Counted from the first letter of the stretch, positions 35,626 to 44,863 are shown. The stretch is DNA of 64,000 nucleotides from Carboxylicivirga sp. (GCA_025210475.1 JAOARW010000111.1:1-64000), one strand, 5' to 3'. Notes: generated from the letters alone by a model not told the origin. Translations and numbers: made by a program.

Positions 35626-38040
35626 ATGGCTCGAAACTGTTTCTGCTTAATAATTGCTTTCCTATTCTCTTACAATATACTGTGGGCACAAAATGCGAAT
35701 TATTCATCTGGCGACAGCCTTTCCAATACCAACATCGATGCCATTGAAATTCCGGGCGAGAGTGCCAATGCCCTGGTGATTCTAAGCAAAATCGAAAAAT
35801 CGATGCTTAAGAATGATCAATTGAAACAGATGCAGAAAGCAGCTTACGTGCGTCTTGATTTGATCGACAGCCTTTTTAACCTGGAAAAGGAAGTCAACTA
35901 CAATCTTTATAACAAACGACACCTGGTAAACAAACGTTCCTACTGGAACCAGCGCCTGGAACAAGTGAACACCATTGAGAACGCCATTATCGCGGAGTTG
36001 GAGAAACTGGAAGCCAATACAACACGAGTGAAAGCCATCGCCCAACGCTGGAACTATATTGCTCAATCCTTTGATACGGAGCAGCCCGATAGTTTGATTA
36101 CCGTTAGCATTCAGCGCCTGTCAACAAAAAACAGTTCGGTACTAAGCCAAATACAATACCAAAGCCGCATATTGCTCAGTACCCAGGACAAAGTACTCTC
36201 TCAAACTTCATCCATAAACCGTTTACTGGAAACCATTCAGCAACGCATCAACGACGAAGAGGATAATCTTTTTATTCGCAGCCAGTTGCATTTCAAAGAA
36301 GTGTTTAACCCGCAGCAATATGTTTCGGCAGCTTCGGTTTTTATGAAAAACGTTAGAATCGAAATGCACCTGCTTACCGATTACATCAATGCTAACCAGG
36401 GCTTTGTACTCCTTTACATATTTATTTTGGTTAGTGGCGTGCTCTTCTTCAGACAACTCAACCGAACAGTGGTGCAAAAGGGCGAATATACGCCTGCCTC
36501 CTATTTCCAGCTTCAATTTAATAAATTGCTGTCGGCCTACCGCAGCACGGCGCTTGTGCTTATTGTATGGCTAACGGCCCTCTTGTTTCCCAACCAGCCG
36601 CTTCTGTTTAAAGATATAATACGCGTTATCATCTGTATTCCACTATCCATATTACTTTATCGACTCATTGAAAGACGTTTGTTTATAAGCATTTTGTTGT
36701 TGTTTACCCTGGTGTTTGTTCAGGTTATTATCAACCTGTTCCCTCCCAACCACATGATTTACAAGGTCTTTTTACTAATTGCTTCCATCATCGAATTTAC
36801 TGTCCTTATTCGTTTATACCGTTACGCCAGTCATAAGCCGTTCACCAATCAGTTTATGGCCAATGTTTCCAAACGGGTGTTACTGATTGCCATTATTGCG
36901 GTTGGCATAATAATGATAATGGGCTTATTCGGTTATGTGGTCCTCACAGAACTGCTGGTTAACGTTATTCTTACCAATACCTTCAGCATCTCACTGCTGT
37001 TCGTGTCCTTGCTAATTATTAACGGAACCATCGAGTATATTTTCGATTTCCATAAGCTACAACAGTTTATGGTGGTAAAGCATTTTGGCGCACAGCTAAA
37101 AAAGCGCTTAACCTTAATTTCAACACTGGCGGCTCAGCTCATGGCCATTTACATCATATTGATCAGTTTAAACATCGATGAAGAAATAAGCTCGTTTGTA
37201 AAAAACATGATTACCTATCAGTTTCAATTGTCAGAATCCATCAGTTTCTCGCTTGGTGGCTTTATCATGCTGATACTGATTCTTTACCTGTCGATTCTCT
37301 TATCCAACATGATTAAGGTATTTCTGGAAGAAGATATACTGAGCAAAACCAATCTGGGACAAGGCTTACCCCATACCATTGCTCTTTTGGCCAAATATAC
37401 TTTAATTACCATTGGTATTACCATGGCAATAAGCATGGCGGGCATACCCACCACCAGCCTTACCGTGCTGATTGGTGCATTTGGTGTTGGTATTGGCTTT
37501 GGCCTTCAAAACATTTTTAACAACCTGGTTTCGGGACTTATTCTGCTATTTGAGCGACCCATTAAAATTGATGATATAGTGGAAGTGGGACAATTACTTG
37601 GGCGGGTTAAATCCATCGGTATTCGTTCCAGTATTGTCCGTACTTTTGATGGCGCCGAGGTAATTGTGCCCAATGGTCAGCTGATCTCCAATGAGGTGAT
37701 TAACTGGACCCACTCTGATCCCATTCGCCGCCACGAAGTATTTGTCGGTGTCGCTTATGGTTCAAATGTTAGCCAGGTAAGGAATATACTGGAAGCTCAA
37801 CTTAATTCGCATACAGATATTCTTAAAGATCCGCCCCCCAGTGTGTTGTTTATCAACATGGGCGATAGCTCGCTGGATTTCAGATTATTATTCTGGATTT
37901 CAAAAGTACAGGAAGGCTTGAAAATCAAAAGCGACATAACGCAAATGATTTACGATGCACTGAATAAAGAAGGTATTCAAATTCCTTTCCCTCAGCGCGA
38001 TATTCATATTATTAAAGATAAGAGTGAGGAGGCGAAGTAG
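35626..38040 (+). CDS. MscS-type mechanosensitive channel, large (MscK/MscM-like) form
   Basis: 804 residues from the ATG at 35626; an in-frame TTG lies 13 codons upstream but the ATG gives a clean signal peptide (FCLIIAFLFSYNILWAQ). A periplasmic coiled region (about 40-240) is followed by roughly ten membrane helices (about 245-600) and the MscS core: pore helix GAFGVGIGFGLQNIFNNLVSG, then the beta domain with FERPIKIDDIVEVG and the C-terminal alpha/beta domain ending near 795. It opens under hypo-osmotic membrane tension. It is longer than the 280-residue MscS because of the N-terminal extension. Confidence 0.93.
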   Translation: MARNCFCLIIAFLFSYNILWAQNANYSSGDSLSNTNIDAIEIPGESANALVILSKIEKSMLKNDQLKQMQKAAYVRLDLIDSLFNLEKEVNYNLYNKRHLVNKRSYWNQRLEQVNTIENAIIAELEKLEANTTRVKAIAQRWNYIAQSFDTEQPDSLITVSIQRLSTKNSSVLSQIQYQSRILLSTQDKVLSQTSSINRLLETIQQRINDEEDNLFIRSQLHFKEVFNPQQYVSAASVFMKNVRIEMHLLTDYINANQGFVLLYIFILVSGVLFFRQLNRTVVQKGEYTPASYFQLQFNKLLSAYRSTALVLIVWLTALLFPNQPLLFKDIIRVIICIPLSILLYRLIERRLFISILLLFTLVFVQVIINLFPPNHMIYKVFLLIASIIEFTVLIRLYRYASHKPFTNQFMANVSKRVLLIAIIAVGIIMIMGLFGYVVLTELLVNVILTNTFSISLLFVSLLIINGTIEYIFDFHKLQQFMVVKHFGAQLKKRLTLISTLAAQLMAIYIILISLNIDEEISSFVKNMITYQFQLSESISFSLGGFIMLILILYLSILLSNMIKVFLEEDILSKTNLGQGLPHTIALLAKYTLITIGITMAISMAGIPTTSLTVLIGAFGVGIGFGLQNIFNNLVSGLILLFERPIKIDDIVEVGQLLGRVKSIGIRSSIVRTFDGAEVIVPNGQLISNEVINWTHSDPIRRHEVFVGVAYGSNVSQVRNILEAQLNSHTDILKDPPPSVLFINMGDSSLDFRLLFWISKVQEGLKIKSDITQMIYDALNKEGIQIPFPQRDIHIIKDKSEEAK

Positions 38041-38087
38041 AGCTTTTTTGAGAGAATAGACGTAAGACATAAGGCAGTAGTGCTATG

Positions 38088-38395
38088 TCAGTAGTGAGTT
38101 GTTCCCATACATCATTAAATAATCAAGCTTTGCTGCTCAACTCTTCAACTCATAAACCTTTCAATGAAAGTCCGAAGTAGGTAGACAGTAGTGAATTGTT
38201 CCCATACATCATTAAATGAACAGACTTTTACAGCTCAACTCATAAACTCTTCAACTGATAAACCATTCAACAAGAGCCAGAAGTGCGTAGTCAGCAGACA
38301 GTAGAGAGTTGTTCCCATACATCATTAAATAATCAAGCTTTTGCAGTTCAACTCCTAAACTCTTCAACTGATAAACTTTTCAACCAACAAATGGC
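38088..38395. repeat. Three tandem ~100-bp units between the MscS and PAP2 genes
   Basis: Units start at 38088, 38185 and 38298 (periods 97 and 113). An identical 22-base block occurs at 38099, 38196 and 38309, reading TTGTTCCCATACATC then ATTAAAT. Each unit continues with TCAACTC and AACTCTTCAACT-type phrases. Units 1 and 3 are closest (both continue AATCAAGCTTT). Confidence 0.85.
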
Positions 38396-38450
38396 CTGCA
38401 CATTTCGACTTTAACACAGAAAAGTTTATTTTCGAAGCAAATTATCGACC

Positions 38451-39161
38451 ATGGCGCTTTTAGAATCTCTCGTTCAACTTGACAAAGAACTATTACTATT
38501 CCTCAACAGCTTTCATAACAGTTTTTGGGACAATTTCTTCTGGATGTTTACCAGTAAAGAAATTTGGGTTCCACTATACTTAACGATTGCTTATGTTATT
38601 TTTAAAAGACATGGCTTAAGGGGGTTGGTCACCATGCTGAGCATTGGCTTATTGATTTTTTTATGCGATCAGATATCAACCAATGTATTTAAGCACGGTA
38701 TTGAGCGATTCAGACCGTCACACGATCCTGATTTAAAATACCTGGTTCACCTGATTAATGGTAAGCGAGGCGGTTTATATGGCTTTGTATCCTCCCACGC
38801 CACCAATTCTTTCGGGCTGGCCATGTTTACAGCTTTGGTTTTCAGAAATCGCACTTACACCATCTTTATATTTTTGTGGGCTGCCATTAATTCCTATTCA
38901 CGAATTTATATGGGCGTTCATTTTCCGGGCGATATCCTCGGCGGATTGTTACTGGGATTAATTTTGGGACGCCTCGTTTATGAAATTTACCTGAGGGTAT
39001 TACCCCGTTTTATTGTGATCTCCCACCACAACAAACGAATACTTAAATCGGGCATTGCAGAATCATTTGGCAATGATTCACGACTAATCTATTTCTCCAT
39101 TATTTTAATGACCGGCACTTTGTTAATGGCGGCTAAAGTAATGCTGAAGATTACAGGTTAA
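38451..39161 (+). CDS. PAP2-family phosphatase
   Basis: A 236-residue membrane phosphatase with five to six helices. The three catalytic motifs are present: K81-to-R88-P89 in KHGIERFRP, SSHA at 114-117 (His116), and SRIYMGVHFPGD (R151, His157 nucleophile, Asp161). Members hydrolyse lipid phosphates such as undecaprenyl diphosphate or phosphatidate. It cannot be assigned to one substrate, but with no other bacA-like gene in view a cell-wall lipid role is possible. A C-terminal helix (about 212-230) lies after the core. Confidence 0.93.
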   Translation: MALLESLVQLDKELLLFLNSFHNSFWDNFFWMFTSKEIWVPLYLTIAYVIFKRHGLRGLVTMLSIGLLIFLCDQISTNVFKHGIERFRPSHDPDLKYLVHLINGKRGGLYGFVSSHATNSFGLAMFTALVFRNRTYTIFIFLWAAINSYSRIYMGVHFPGDILGGLLLGLILGRLVYEIYLRVLPRFIVISHHNKRILKSGIAESFGNDSRLIYFSIILMTGTLLMAAKVMLKITG

Positions 39162-39240
39162 TTTCCAAGTATTTAAATGATTAACAACTTTCCGTAATAA
39201 ACTCTGTGTTGGCTTTGTTTTAAGCCTTTCTGCGATATGC

Positions 39241-40149
39241 TTAAAACCAAAATAATACGATAACCCCTAACACGGCCAGCATGGCTCCGGCCACTTCTTT
39301 AAGAGAGACTTTCTCTTTAAACAAAAGGATAGCCGGTGGAATTATCAGAACTGGTACAATGGACATAATGGTTGAGGCTACACCTGTTGTGGTATACTTA
39401 ATGGCCAATAATGAAAAGGATACACCCAGAAAAGGTCCGAAGAAGGCACCAATTGAGATTCGCACCATCGCCGCTGCATATCTTACAGCTTTCATAACTT
39501 TGGGCCAATGACCAGTGAAAATAAATAACACAGAAAAGCCAATGGTACCTGCAATTACACGGATCATGGTTGCAGAAGCCGGATCATAATCGCCCATCCC
39601 CAGTTTACTCAATACCAATCCCAGGCCTTGTCCGGTGGCTCCTCCAAATGCCAATAGCACGCCTTTAATCGGATATTTGACCTGGATGCGCTTGCCTTTG
39701 CTTGGTTTGCCCAAAATAACCAGTGAAATACCCGACATGGTGACTACCATACCCAACACATGTGATCCTGTTAATTGTTCCCCCAGAAGCATCCAGCCAA
39801 ACAAGGCCGCCAAAGGTGGCGATAAGGACATTACCAACATGGAAATGCGAGCCCCAACGACCACAAAAGCCTGAAACAATAACAAGTCGCCAATAACAAA
39901 ACCTACCAATCCACTCACCGACAACCAAAACCACTGATAGGCATCAGCTCCTTCCGGAAAGAAATAACCAAATCGGAAGTATTGCAAGGTTCCCAATAAT
40001 CCGATGGCCATAACCAGGCGAATAATATTTACCGACATGGATCCCACCTTCTTACCTGCCGACTCAAAGGATAGCGAAGTAAAAGTCCAGCAAACAGCAG
40101 TTACCAATGCGGCCAGTTCTCCAAGGTGTGTATTAATAAATTGTGACAT
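39241..40149 (-). CDS. EamA/DMT-family transporter
   Basis: A 302-residue inner-membrane protein with ten predicted helices in two EamA repeats (about 5-137 and 155-300). Characteristic repeat ends are MSLSPPLAALFGWMLLGEQL (first) and PVLIIPPAILLFKEKVS (second). DMT exporters move amino acids, nucleotide sugars or other small metabolites; the substrate is unknown. Convergent with the PAP2 gene (80-bp gap). Confidence 0.92.
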   Translation of the reverse strand: MSQFINTHLGELAALVTAVCWTFTSLSFESAGKKVGSMSVNIIRLVMAIGLLGTLQYFRFGYFFPEGADAYQWFWLSVSGLVGFVIGDLLLFQAFVVVGARISMLVMSLSPPLAALFGWMLLGEQLTGSHVLGMVVTMSGISLVILGKPSKGKRIQVKYPIKGVLLAFGGATGQGLGLVLSKLGMGDYDPASATMIRVIAGTIGFSVLFIFTGHWPKVMKAVRYAAAMVRISIGAFFGPFLGVSFSLLAIKYTTTGVASTIMSIVPVLIIPPAILLFKEKVSLKEVAGAMLAVLGVIVLFWF

Positions 40150-40220
40150 AGGCTAATTGAATGCTGCAAATGTAATGATTGATTGCGGGACATTGGAAAT
40201 TATTGTGAACTAATACCAAT

Positions 40221-40250
40221 AAAAAAGGAGTGCCTATCAGACACCCCTTT
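40221..40250 (-). terminator. Terminator of the DUF554-to-nhaA operon
   Basis: On the minus strand AAAGGGGTG / CACTCCTTT (one G-U pair), nine-base loop, then TTTATT. 20 bp past the nhaA stop. Confidence 0.8.
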
Positions 40251-40270
40251 CGCACTATTATATTAAACGG

Positions 40271-41653
40271 CTACTTTCTTGTTGTCAATGGTTTACTTTC
40301 TTCATCTTTCTTCAATGAGTATTTCAGTAGATAGAAGCCAAATAAACCAGCCAATATCGAGCCTACAAAAATACCAATCTTAGCCTGATTCAGAAGTTCC
40401 GGATTTCCTTTAAAGCCAAGGCTTGCAATAAAAATCGACATGGTAAAACCTATACCTCCTAAAAAGGCAAGCCCCAGAAAAGACATCCACGATGAACGCT
40501 TTGGTTTTACTGCAATACCCAATCGCACTGCTAACCACGAGAAGAAGGTGATTCCAATACCTTTACCCACCACCAGGCTAAAGGCAATGGCTAAGGACAA
40601 AGTTGTAAATAATTCACTACTTCCTTCCCCATGATGGAAAATAGTTACGCCGGCATTGGCTAAAGCAAACACGGGCAGCACAAACATACTGATGAATCCA
40701 TGAAACTGGTGTTCGATGAACTGCAATGGACTCTGTACCTTTTTAACACTGTATTCTACTTCGTTGATCGCATACAACTGATCATCGGTCAGTACACGCT
40801 CATTTTCGCTTTTCGGAACCGAATCGAAGCGTGTTAAACCGGATTTAATACGTGCCAGAAATTCGTTGATCTGAACTTTTGGTCGTGCCGGAATGGTAAA
40901 GGCAATCAACACACCCGCAATGGTTGCGTGCAGTCCTGTACCCGGTCCACTAACACCCGATTGCAGAAACAGGTACCAGATGATAAAACCTAAAAAGGTA
41001 TATAATTTCAGATCCTGAATATTTCGCAGGTTGGCTACCGTTAATACCAATAATAAAATACCGGCAATCATCAGATAAGTCCAGTTTAAGTCGCCACCAT
41101 AAAACAAGGCAATCACCAATACGGCTCCCAAATCATCCACAATTGCAAGGGCCGTCAGGAATACCTTTAGTGCCAATGGTACACGTTTCCCCAGTAAGGA
41201 TAATATACCCAATGAAAAGGCTATATCGGTTGCCATTGGAATACCCCATCCTTTTGAAGCTTCCCCTTCAAATCCAAAAGAAAAGTATAAAATAATGGGT
41301 ACCACCATACCCCCGATGGCGGCAAAAATTGGCAATGATGCTTGCTTGAAAGAGCTTAGCTCTCCGGCCAGAAACTCCCGTTTAATTTCTAAACCCACCA
41401 CAAAGAAAAAGATGGCCATTAAACCGTCGTTAATCCAGTGCATTAAGCCCATTTCCACACTAAACAACTCTGATGAGATGCCAAACGGACTGTGCCAAAA
41501 ATGATGATAACTATCGTGATCAACGTTGGCCCAGATAACAGCTACTGCCGTTGCCATCATAAGAAGGGCACTACCGCTGGAAAAGAGTCTGATTAATCGC
41601 TGAAGCGGATCACCTAAGCGGCGTCGTCCCGTTCCACTCTGAATTTCATTCAT
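40271..41653 (-). CDS. nhaA: Na+/H+ antiporter NhaA
   Basis: A 460-residue NhaA-type electrogenic antiporter (exports Na+ or Li+ in exchange for H+). Family motifs: FFFVVGLEIKRE near 90, the conserved ALKVFLTALAIVDDLGAVLVIALFY with the paired Asp residues of the ion site (VDD, near 170), and GIGFTMSIFIASLGF near 400. About 12 helices. It is longer than E. coli NhaA (388) because of an acidic loop near 270-310. It starts 8 bp after the MurU-like stop, so it is the last gene of the five-gene run. Confidence 0.96.
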   Translation of the reverse strand: MNEIQSGTGRRRLGDPLQRLIRLFSSGSALLMMATAVAVIWANVDHDSYHHFWHSPFGISSELFSVEMGLMHWINDGLMAIFFFVVGLEIKREFLAGELSSFKQASLPIFAAIGGMVVPIILYFSFGFEGEASKGWGIPMATDIAFSLGILSLLGKRVPLALKVFLTALAIVDDLGAVLVIALFYGGDLNWTYLMIAGILLLVLTVANLRNIQDLKLYTFLGFIIWYLFLQSGVSGPGTGLHATIAGVLIAFTIPARPKVQINEFLARIKSGLTRFDSVPKSENERVLTDDQLYAINEVEYSVKKVQSPLQFIEHQFHGFISMFVLPVFALANAGVTIFHHGEGSSELFTTLSLAIAFSLVVGKGIGITFFSWLAVRLGIAVKPKRSSWMSFLGLAFLGGIGFTMSIFIASLGFKGNPELLNQAKIGIFVGSILAGLFGFYLLKYSLKKDEESKPLTTRK

Positions 41654-41661
41654 TTGTTTAT

Positions 41662-42387
41662 TTATTTCCCTGGTTTATAATTTAATTCTGCTTCTTTCAA
41701 TTTTTCGATCGTCCCCACGTCGAACCAAGCATCCTGCTCCGGCACCCGATATCCCTTTATTGAATAATCTTTGGCCAGTTTCAGGTAAGCTTCTATAATT
41801 GAAAAGGGCCTTACCTCACCCATTTTATTTAGTAATCCGGACTCGATAATGTGCATTCCGCTAAAAGCTAAATCCACCTTCTCTCCTGCCGGAAACACTT
41901 CTATTTGTTCATTGGTCTTAATGTTCTTCCATCCACACAATTGCATCGTTTCATCAAACTCCAAATAACGTGAAGTACTACGACTTTTCACCATCAATGT
42001 TGCATCGTTTTGATTTTGACGATGTGAATATATGAAACTTTCCAGATTGGTGGATGTTACAATATCTACATTTCGGATAAAAATGGACTTATCCGGAATA
42101 AACAATGATTTTGCCTTTAGCAGGCCTCCGCCCGTTTCCAAAAGCTGCCCCGATTCGTCCGAAACAATTACTTCAGTATTCCATTCCGACTGTTTGATAA
42201 AATCAATAATCTGCTCCGAAAAATGATGAACATTAACAACCACCCGTTCAACACCTATGGCTTCCATCTCCTTTATCGCATGCCACAATAGTGGCTGACC
42301 ATTAAATGGAGCCAATGCTTTCGGTAAATTATCGGTTAAGGGTTTTAACCGCGTGCCAAGGCCAGCGGCAAATATCATCGCATTCAC
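41662..42387 (-). CDS. Sugar-1-phosphate nucleotidyltransferase, MurU-like
   Basis: A 241-residue nucleotidyltransferase with the diagnostic N-terminal loop FAAGLGTRLKPLTDNLPKAL and a second motif NVDIVTSTNLESF. In Pseudomonas, MurU makes UDP-MurNAc from MurNAc-1-phosphate supplied by AmgK, bypassing de novo synthesis. Here the AmgK-like kinase is encoded just upstream, so a MurU role is the best inference; mannose-1-phosphate guanylyltransferase-like use (HddC-type) cannot be excluded. The GTG at 42387 is chosen because it gives the family start MNAMIFAAG; it directly abuts the previous stop. An in-frame ATG lies three codons later. Confidence 0.85.
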   Translation of the reverse strand: MNAMIFAAGLGTRLKPLTDNLPKALAPFNGQPLLWHAIKEMEAIGVERVVVNVHHFSEQIIDFIKQSEWNTEVIVSDESGQLLETGGGLLKAKSLFIPDKSIFIRNVDIVTSTNLESFIYSHRQNQNDATLMVKSRSTSRYLEFDETMQLCGWKNIKTNEQIEVFPAGEKVDLAFSGMHIIESGLLNKMGEVRPFSIIEAYLKLAKDYSIKGYRVPEQDAWFDVGTIEKLKEAELNYKPGK

Positions 42388-42528
42388 TTACTTGTCAATT
42401 TTTTTCGGTTTGCACAACTTGTTTTCTTTCTTCGATCCAATGCCGCATTTCTTGCAGACATACTGATGACCTTCTTTCACCTCCGGGTTATTCAATTTCT
42501 CCGGATCTTTGCATTTCTTCTTCGCCAT
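42388..42528 (-). CDS. 46-residue Cys/Lys-rich small protein
   Basis: A short gene between the kinase and MurU-like genes, translating to MAKKKCKDPEKL, then HQYVCKKCG, then ENKLCKPKK. Four Cys (about 6, 25, 28 and 40) could form a zinc site around the CxxC. It begins 8 bp after the fusion-gene stop and its TAA immediately precedes the MurU-like GTG, so it is translated within the operon. High Lys content suggests nucleic-acid contact (inference). Function unknown. Confidence 0.8.
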   Translation of the reverse strand: MAKKKCKDPEKLNNPEVKEGHQYVCKKCGIGSKKENKLCKPKKIDK

Positions 42529-42536
42529 ATTTAAAA

Positions 42537-43973
42537 CTAACGCTTCTTCATATCTTGCTCTACGTGTTTTAAATCAACGTTTAACTTGTATTTATGTTGA
42601 AGGTGCGATGCTAATTGTTCGGCACTGTAGACCGAACGGTGCTGACCACCAGTGCATCCGAAATTAACCATCAGATTTTTAAAGCCCCTCGAAATATATT
42701 TCTCAACCGATTTTTCAACGATGGAAAAAACATCTTTCAAAAAAGAGGCCATCTCGGGTTCTTTACCAAAGAAAGCAATCACCTCTTCATCCTTACCTGT
42801 TTTATCGGCATACTCGGGGTAACGTCCCGGATTATGGATGGCACGGCAATCAAACACAAATCCACCACCATTACCTGATACATCTACAGGAATTCCGCGT
42901 TTGTATGAGAAACTGCTGATTTTTACCGTCAGTAATTCGTTCCGCTGTCCTATATTTATCAACTCCTCCGACTCGGTAACATTCTTCAGGGCAGCAAATA
43001 AAGTTGGCAGCTCAATGCCCAAATCAACAGTATTGAGCAAATGCTTTAGGTTGTTGATGGCATAGGGAATACTTTTAAGGAAATGTTCCTTTTTCTCGTA
43101 AAAGCCTCTGAAACCATAAGCGCCCATGGCTTGCATAATGCGAATTAATACATAGCCATAATAATGTCGGGTAAAATCTTTTTTATCAACTGCTCTGTAG
43201 GCTTCCAGCTCCTGAATGTAGTACTCCAGTAATTCTTTACGAATTGTATCCGGAATATCAGCTTTGGCATCATAAAGTAAGGAAGCCAGGTCGTACTGCA
43301 AAGCCCCCAGGCGACCGCCCTGGTAGTCGATAAACCATGGCTCATCACCAACTACCATCACATTGCGCGATTGAAAATCACGGTACAAAAAGTAATCATG
43401 ATCAACCTCCAAAAGAAAATCAATCAGACGGTTATAGTCGTCTTCCAAGGCCTGTTCATCAAAAGGTACGCGCGCCAGTTTCAGAAAATAATATTTAAAA
43501 TAGTGCAAATCCCAAAGCATGGATTGTTTGTCAAAAGCCTCTCGTGGATAGCATTTGCTGTAATCCAATCCTTCGCCCCCTTTTATTTGGAAGCAGATTA
43601 GTTTCTTAATCGTTTTCTGGTAAAAAGTCTTTAAGTCTTCGGGAAAATCATTGCCTTTGCGCATCCCCTGCAAGAATCCATAAAGGGTAATATCACCTAA
43701 ATCCTGTTGCAGGTAAATATTATTTTCTACATCCTTTTGGTAGATTTCAGGAACAGGCAAACCTTTTGATTTAAAGTGCTCCGAAAAATCAAGAAAGGCC
43801 ATGTTTTCCTTTTTATCGGCATTATAAGCCCCAACAGCCGATTTGGTTCGCCCCGTTATCCGGTAATACTCGCGGTAAGAGCCAGATGGTGGCAAAGTAA
43901 TAAAGGAACGTGCTTCTTCGCCCGCCCACTTTTCAAACATGCCTATTAATAATGATTTTGTATTTGGTTCCAA
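42537..43973 (-). CDS. AmgK-like sugar kinase fused to a RapZ C-terminal domain
   Basis: A 478-residue two-domain protein. Residues 1-335 are an aminoglycoside-phosphotransferase-type kinase: substrate loop LPPSGSYREYYRI (27-39), Brenner-type LYRDFQSRNVM with Asp199, and metal-binding Asp216 in FIDYQGGR. This matches AmgK, the cell-wall sugar kinase that makes MurNAc-1-P. Residues 350-475 are the RapZ C-terminal domain (SFSYKRGIP, FVFDCRAIHNPGR, and GCTGGQHRSVYSAEQL at 439), which in E. coli binds glucosamine-6-phosphate and small RNAs; the RapZ N-terminal P-loop half is absent. The start is TTG at 43973 (in-frame ATG at 43940). 13 bp after the DUF554 gene. Confidence 0.93.
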   Translation of the reverse strand: MEPNTKSLLIGMFEKWAGEEARSFITLPPSGSYREYYRITGRTKSAVGAYNADKKENMAFLDFSEHFKSKGLPVPEIYQKDVENNIYLQQDLGDITLYGFLQGMRKGNDFPEDLKTFYQKTIKKLICFQIKGGEGLDYSKCYPREAFDKQSMLWDLHYFKYYFLKLARVPFDEQALEDDYNRLIDFLLEVDHDYFLYRDFQSRNVMVVGDEPWFIDYQGGRLGALQYDLASLLYDAKADIPDTIRKELLEYYIQELEAYRAVDKKDFTRHYYGYVLIRIMQAMGAYGFRGFYEKKEHFLKSIPYAINNLKHLLNTVDLGIELPTLFAALKNVTESEELINIGQRNELLTVKISSFSYKRGIPVDVSGNGGGFVFDCRAIHNPGRYPEYADKTGKDEEVIAFFGKEPEMASFLKDVFSIVEKSVEKYISRGFKNLMVNFGCTGGQHRSVYSAEQLASHLQHKYKLNVDLKHVEQDMKKR

Positions 43974-43986
43974 TGTATATCGATTT

Positions 43987-44691
43987 TTATAATTGACCTA
44001 AATTATAAATAGATGTTATCCATACCAGTAATACAATTATAAGTAGTGACGGTAACATATTCATAATTCGAATTTTCTTTATCTCTAATATATTTATTCC
44101 TAAGCCAACCAGCAAAATTCCTCCTACTGCTGTTAGCTCAGTTATTATTTCTTCGGATATAAAATCGCCCAGAAAGTAGGCTATCAGTGTAATTCCTCCC
44201 TGAAAAATAAACAAGGGAACAACTGACATGGCCACCCCCAAACCAAATACCGATGCCAGAGCAATGGCTGAAAAACCATCCATCATGGCCTTGGTATAGA
44301 GAATTTGTGAGCCTTTACCCAGTCCTTCATCAATGGCTCCAATGATGGTCATCGAACCGATGCAATACAGCAGAAAAGCCGTTAGTATGCCTTCGGTAAA
44401 TTTTGGATTATTAAGCTTAAGCCGATTTTTAAGTGTGGTTGATAGCCGCTCAATACCTTTATCGAGATTTAAAGTTTCACCTATTATGGTACCAATAATC
44501 AGACTAAAAACGATTAATAGCAACTCTTGCCCCTTTAACGCCATATTAAAACCCAATACCATAGTAAACAAGCCAAGTGCCTGAAATACACCTTTGGTCA
44601 ATTTATCCGGAATTCGATTGCCCAGGTAGATCCCAATAGAGCTACCTATCAACACGGTGATTACATTAACGATGGTTCCGCCTAATAGCAT
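43987..44691 (-). CDS. DUF554 membrane protein
   Basis: A 234-residue inner-membrane protein with about seven helices, starting GTIVNVITVLIGSSIGIYLGNRIP and containing CIGSMTIIGAIDEGLGKG, both typical of the DUF554 (YdfK/YqgA) family. The function is not established; a transporter role is assumed. First gene of the minus-strand run leading to the AmgK-RapZ fusion. Confidence 0.92.
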   Translation of the reverse strand: MLLGGTIVNVITVLIGSSIGIYLGNRIPDKLTKGVFQALGLFTMVLGFNMALKGQELLLIVFSLIIGTIIGETLNLDKGIERLSTTLKNRLKLNNPKFTEGILTAFLLYCIGSMTIIGAIDEGLGKGSQILYTKAMMDGFSAIALASVFGLGVAMSVVPLFIFQGGITLIAYFLGDFISEEIITELTAVGGILLVGLGINILEIKKIRIMNMLPSLLIIVLLVWITSIYNLGQL

Positions 44692-44828
44692 TTAATTCAA
44701 TTTAGCTTACAACCCGTAAAAATAGATTAATACCAATTACGAATCAAAACGATTGATAAAAAAATAATTCTCTGATTCAGTATTGAGATTAAATGCGATA
44801 CGGCATACACTAATAAGGAACATGAAAG

Positions 44829-44863
44829 AAAAAAGGGCATCGCCATTAAAACGATACCCTTTA
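44829..44863 (-). terminator. Terminator of the BspA-like gene
   Basis: On the minus strand AAAGGGTATCG / CGATGCCCTTT (one G-U pair), then TTTCTTTC. 42 bp past the stop. Confidence 0.8.

Noticed and set aside
38088..38395. CRISPR array
   Set aside because: Only three units, unequal periods (97 and 113), spacers that are themselves similar, and no cas genes.
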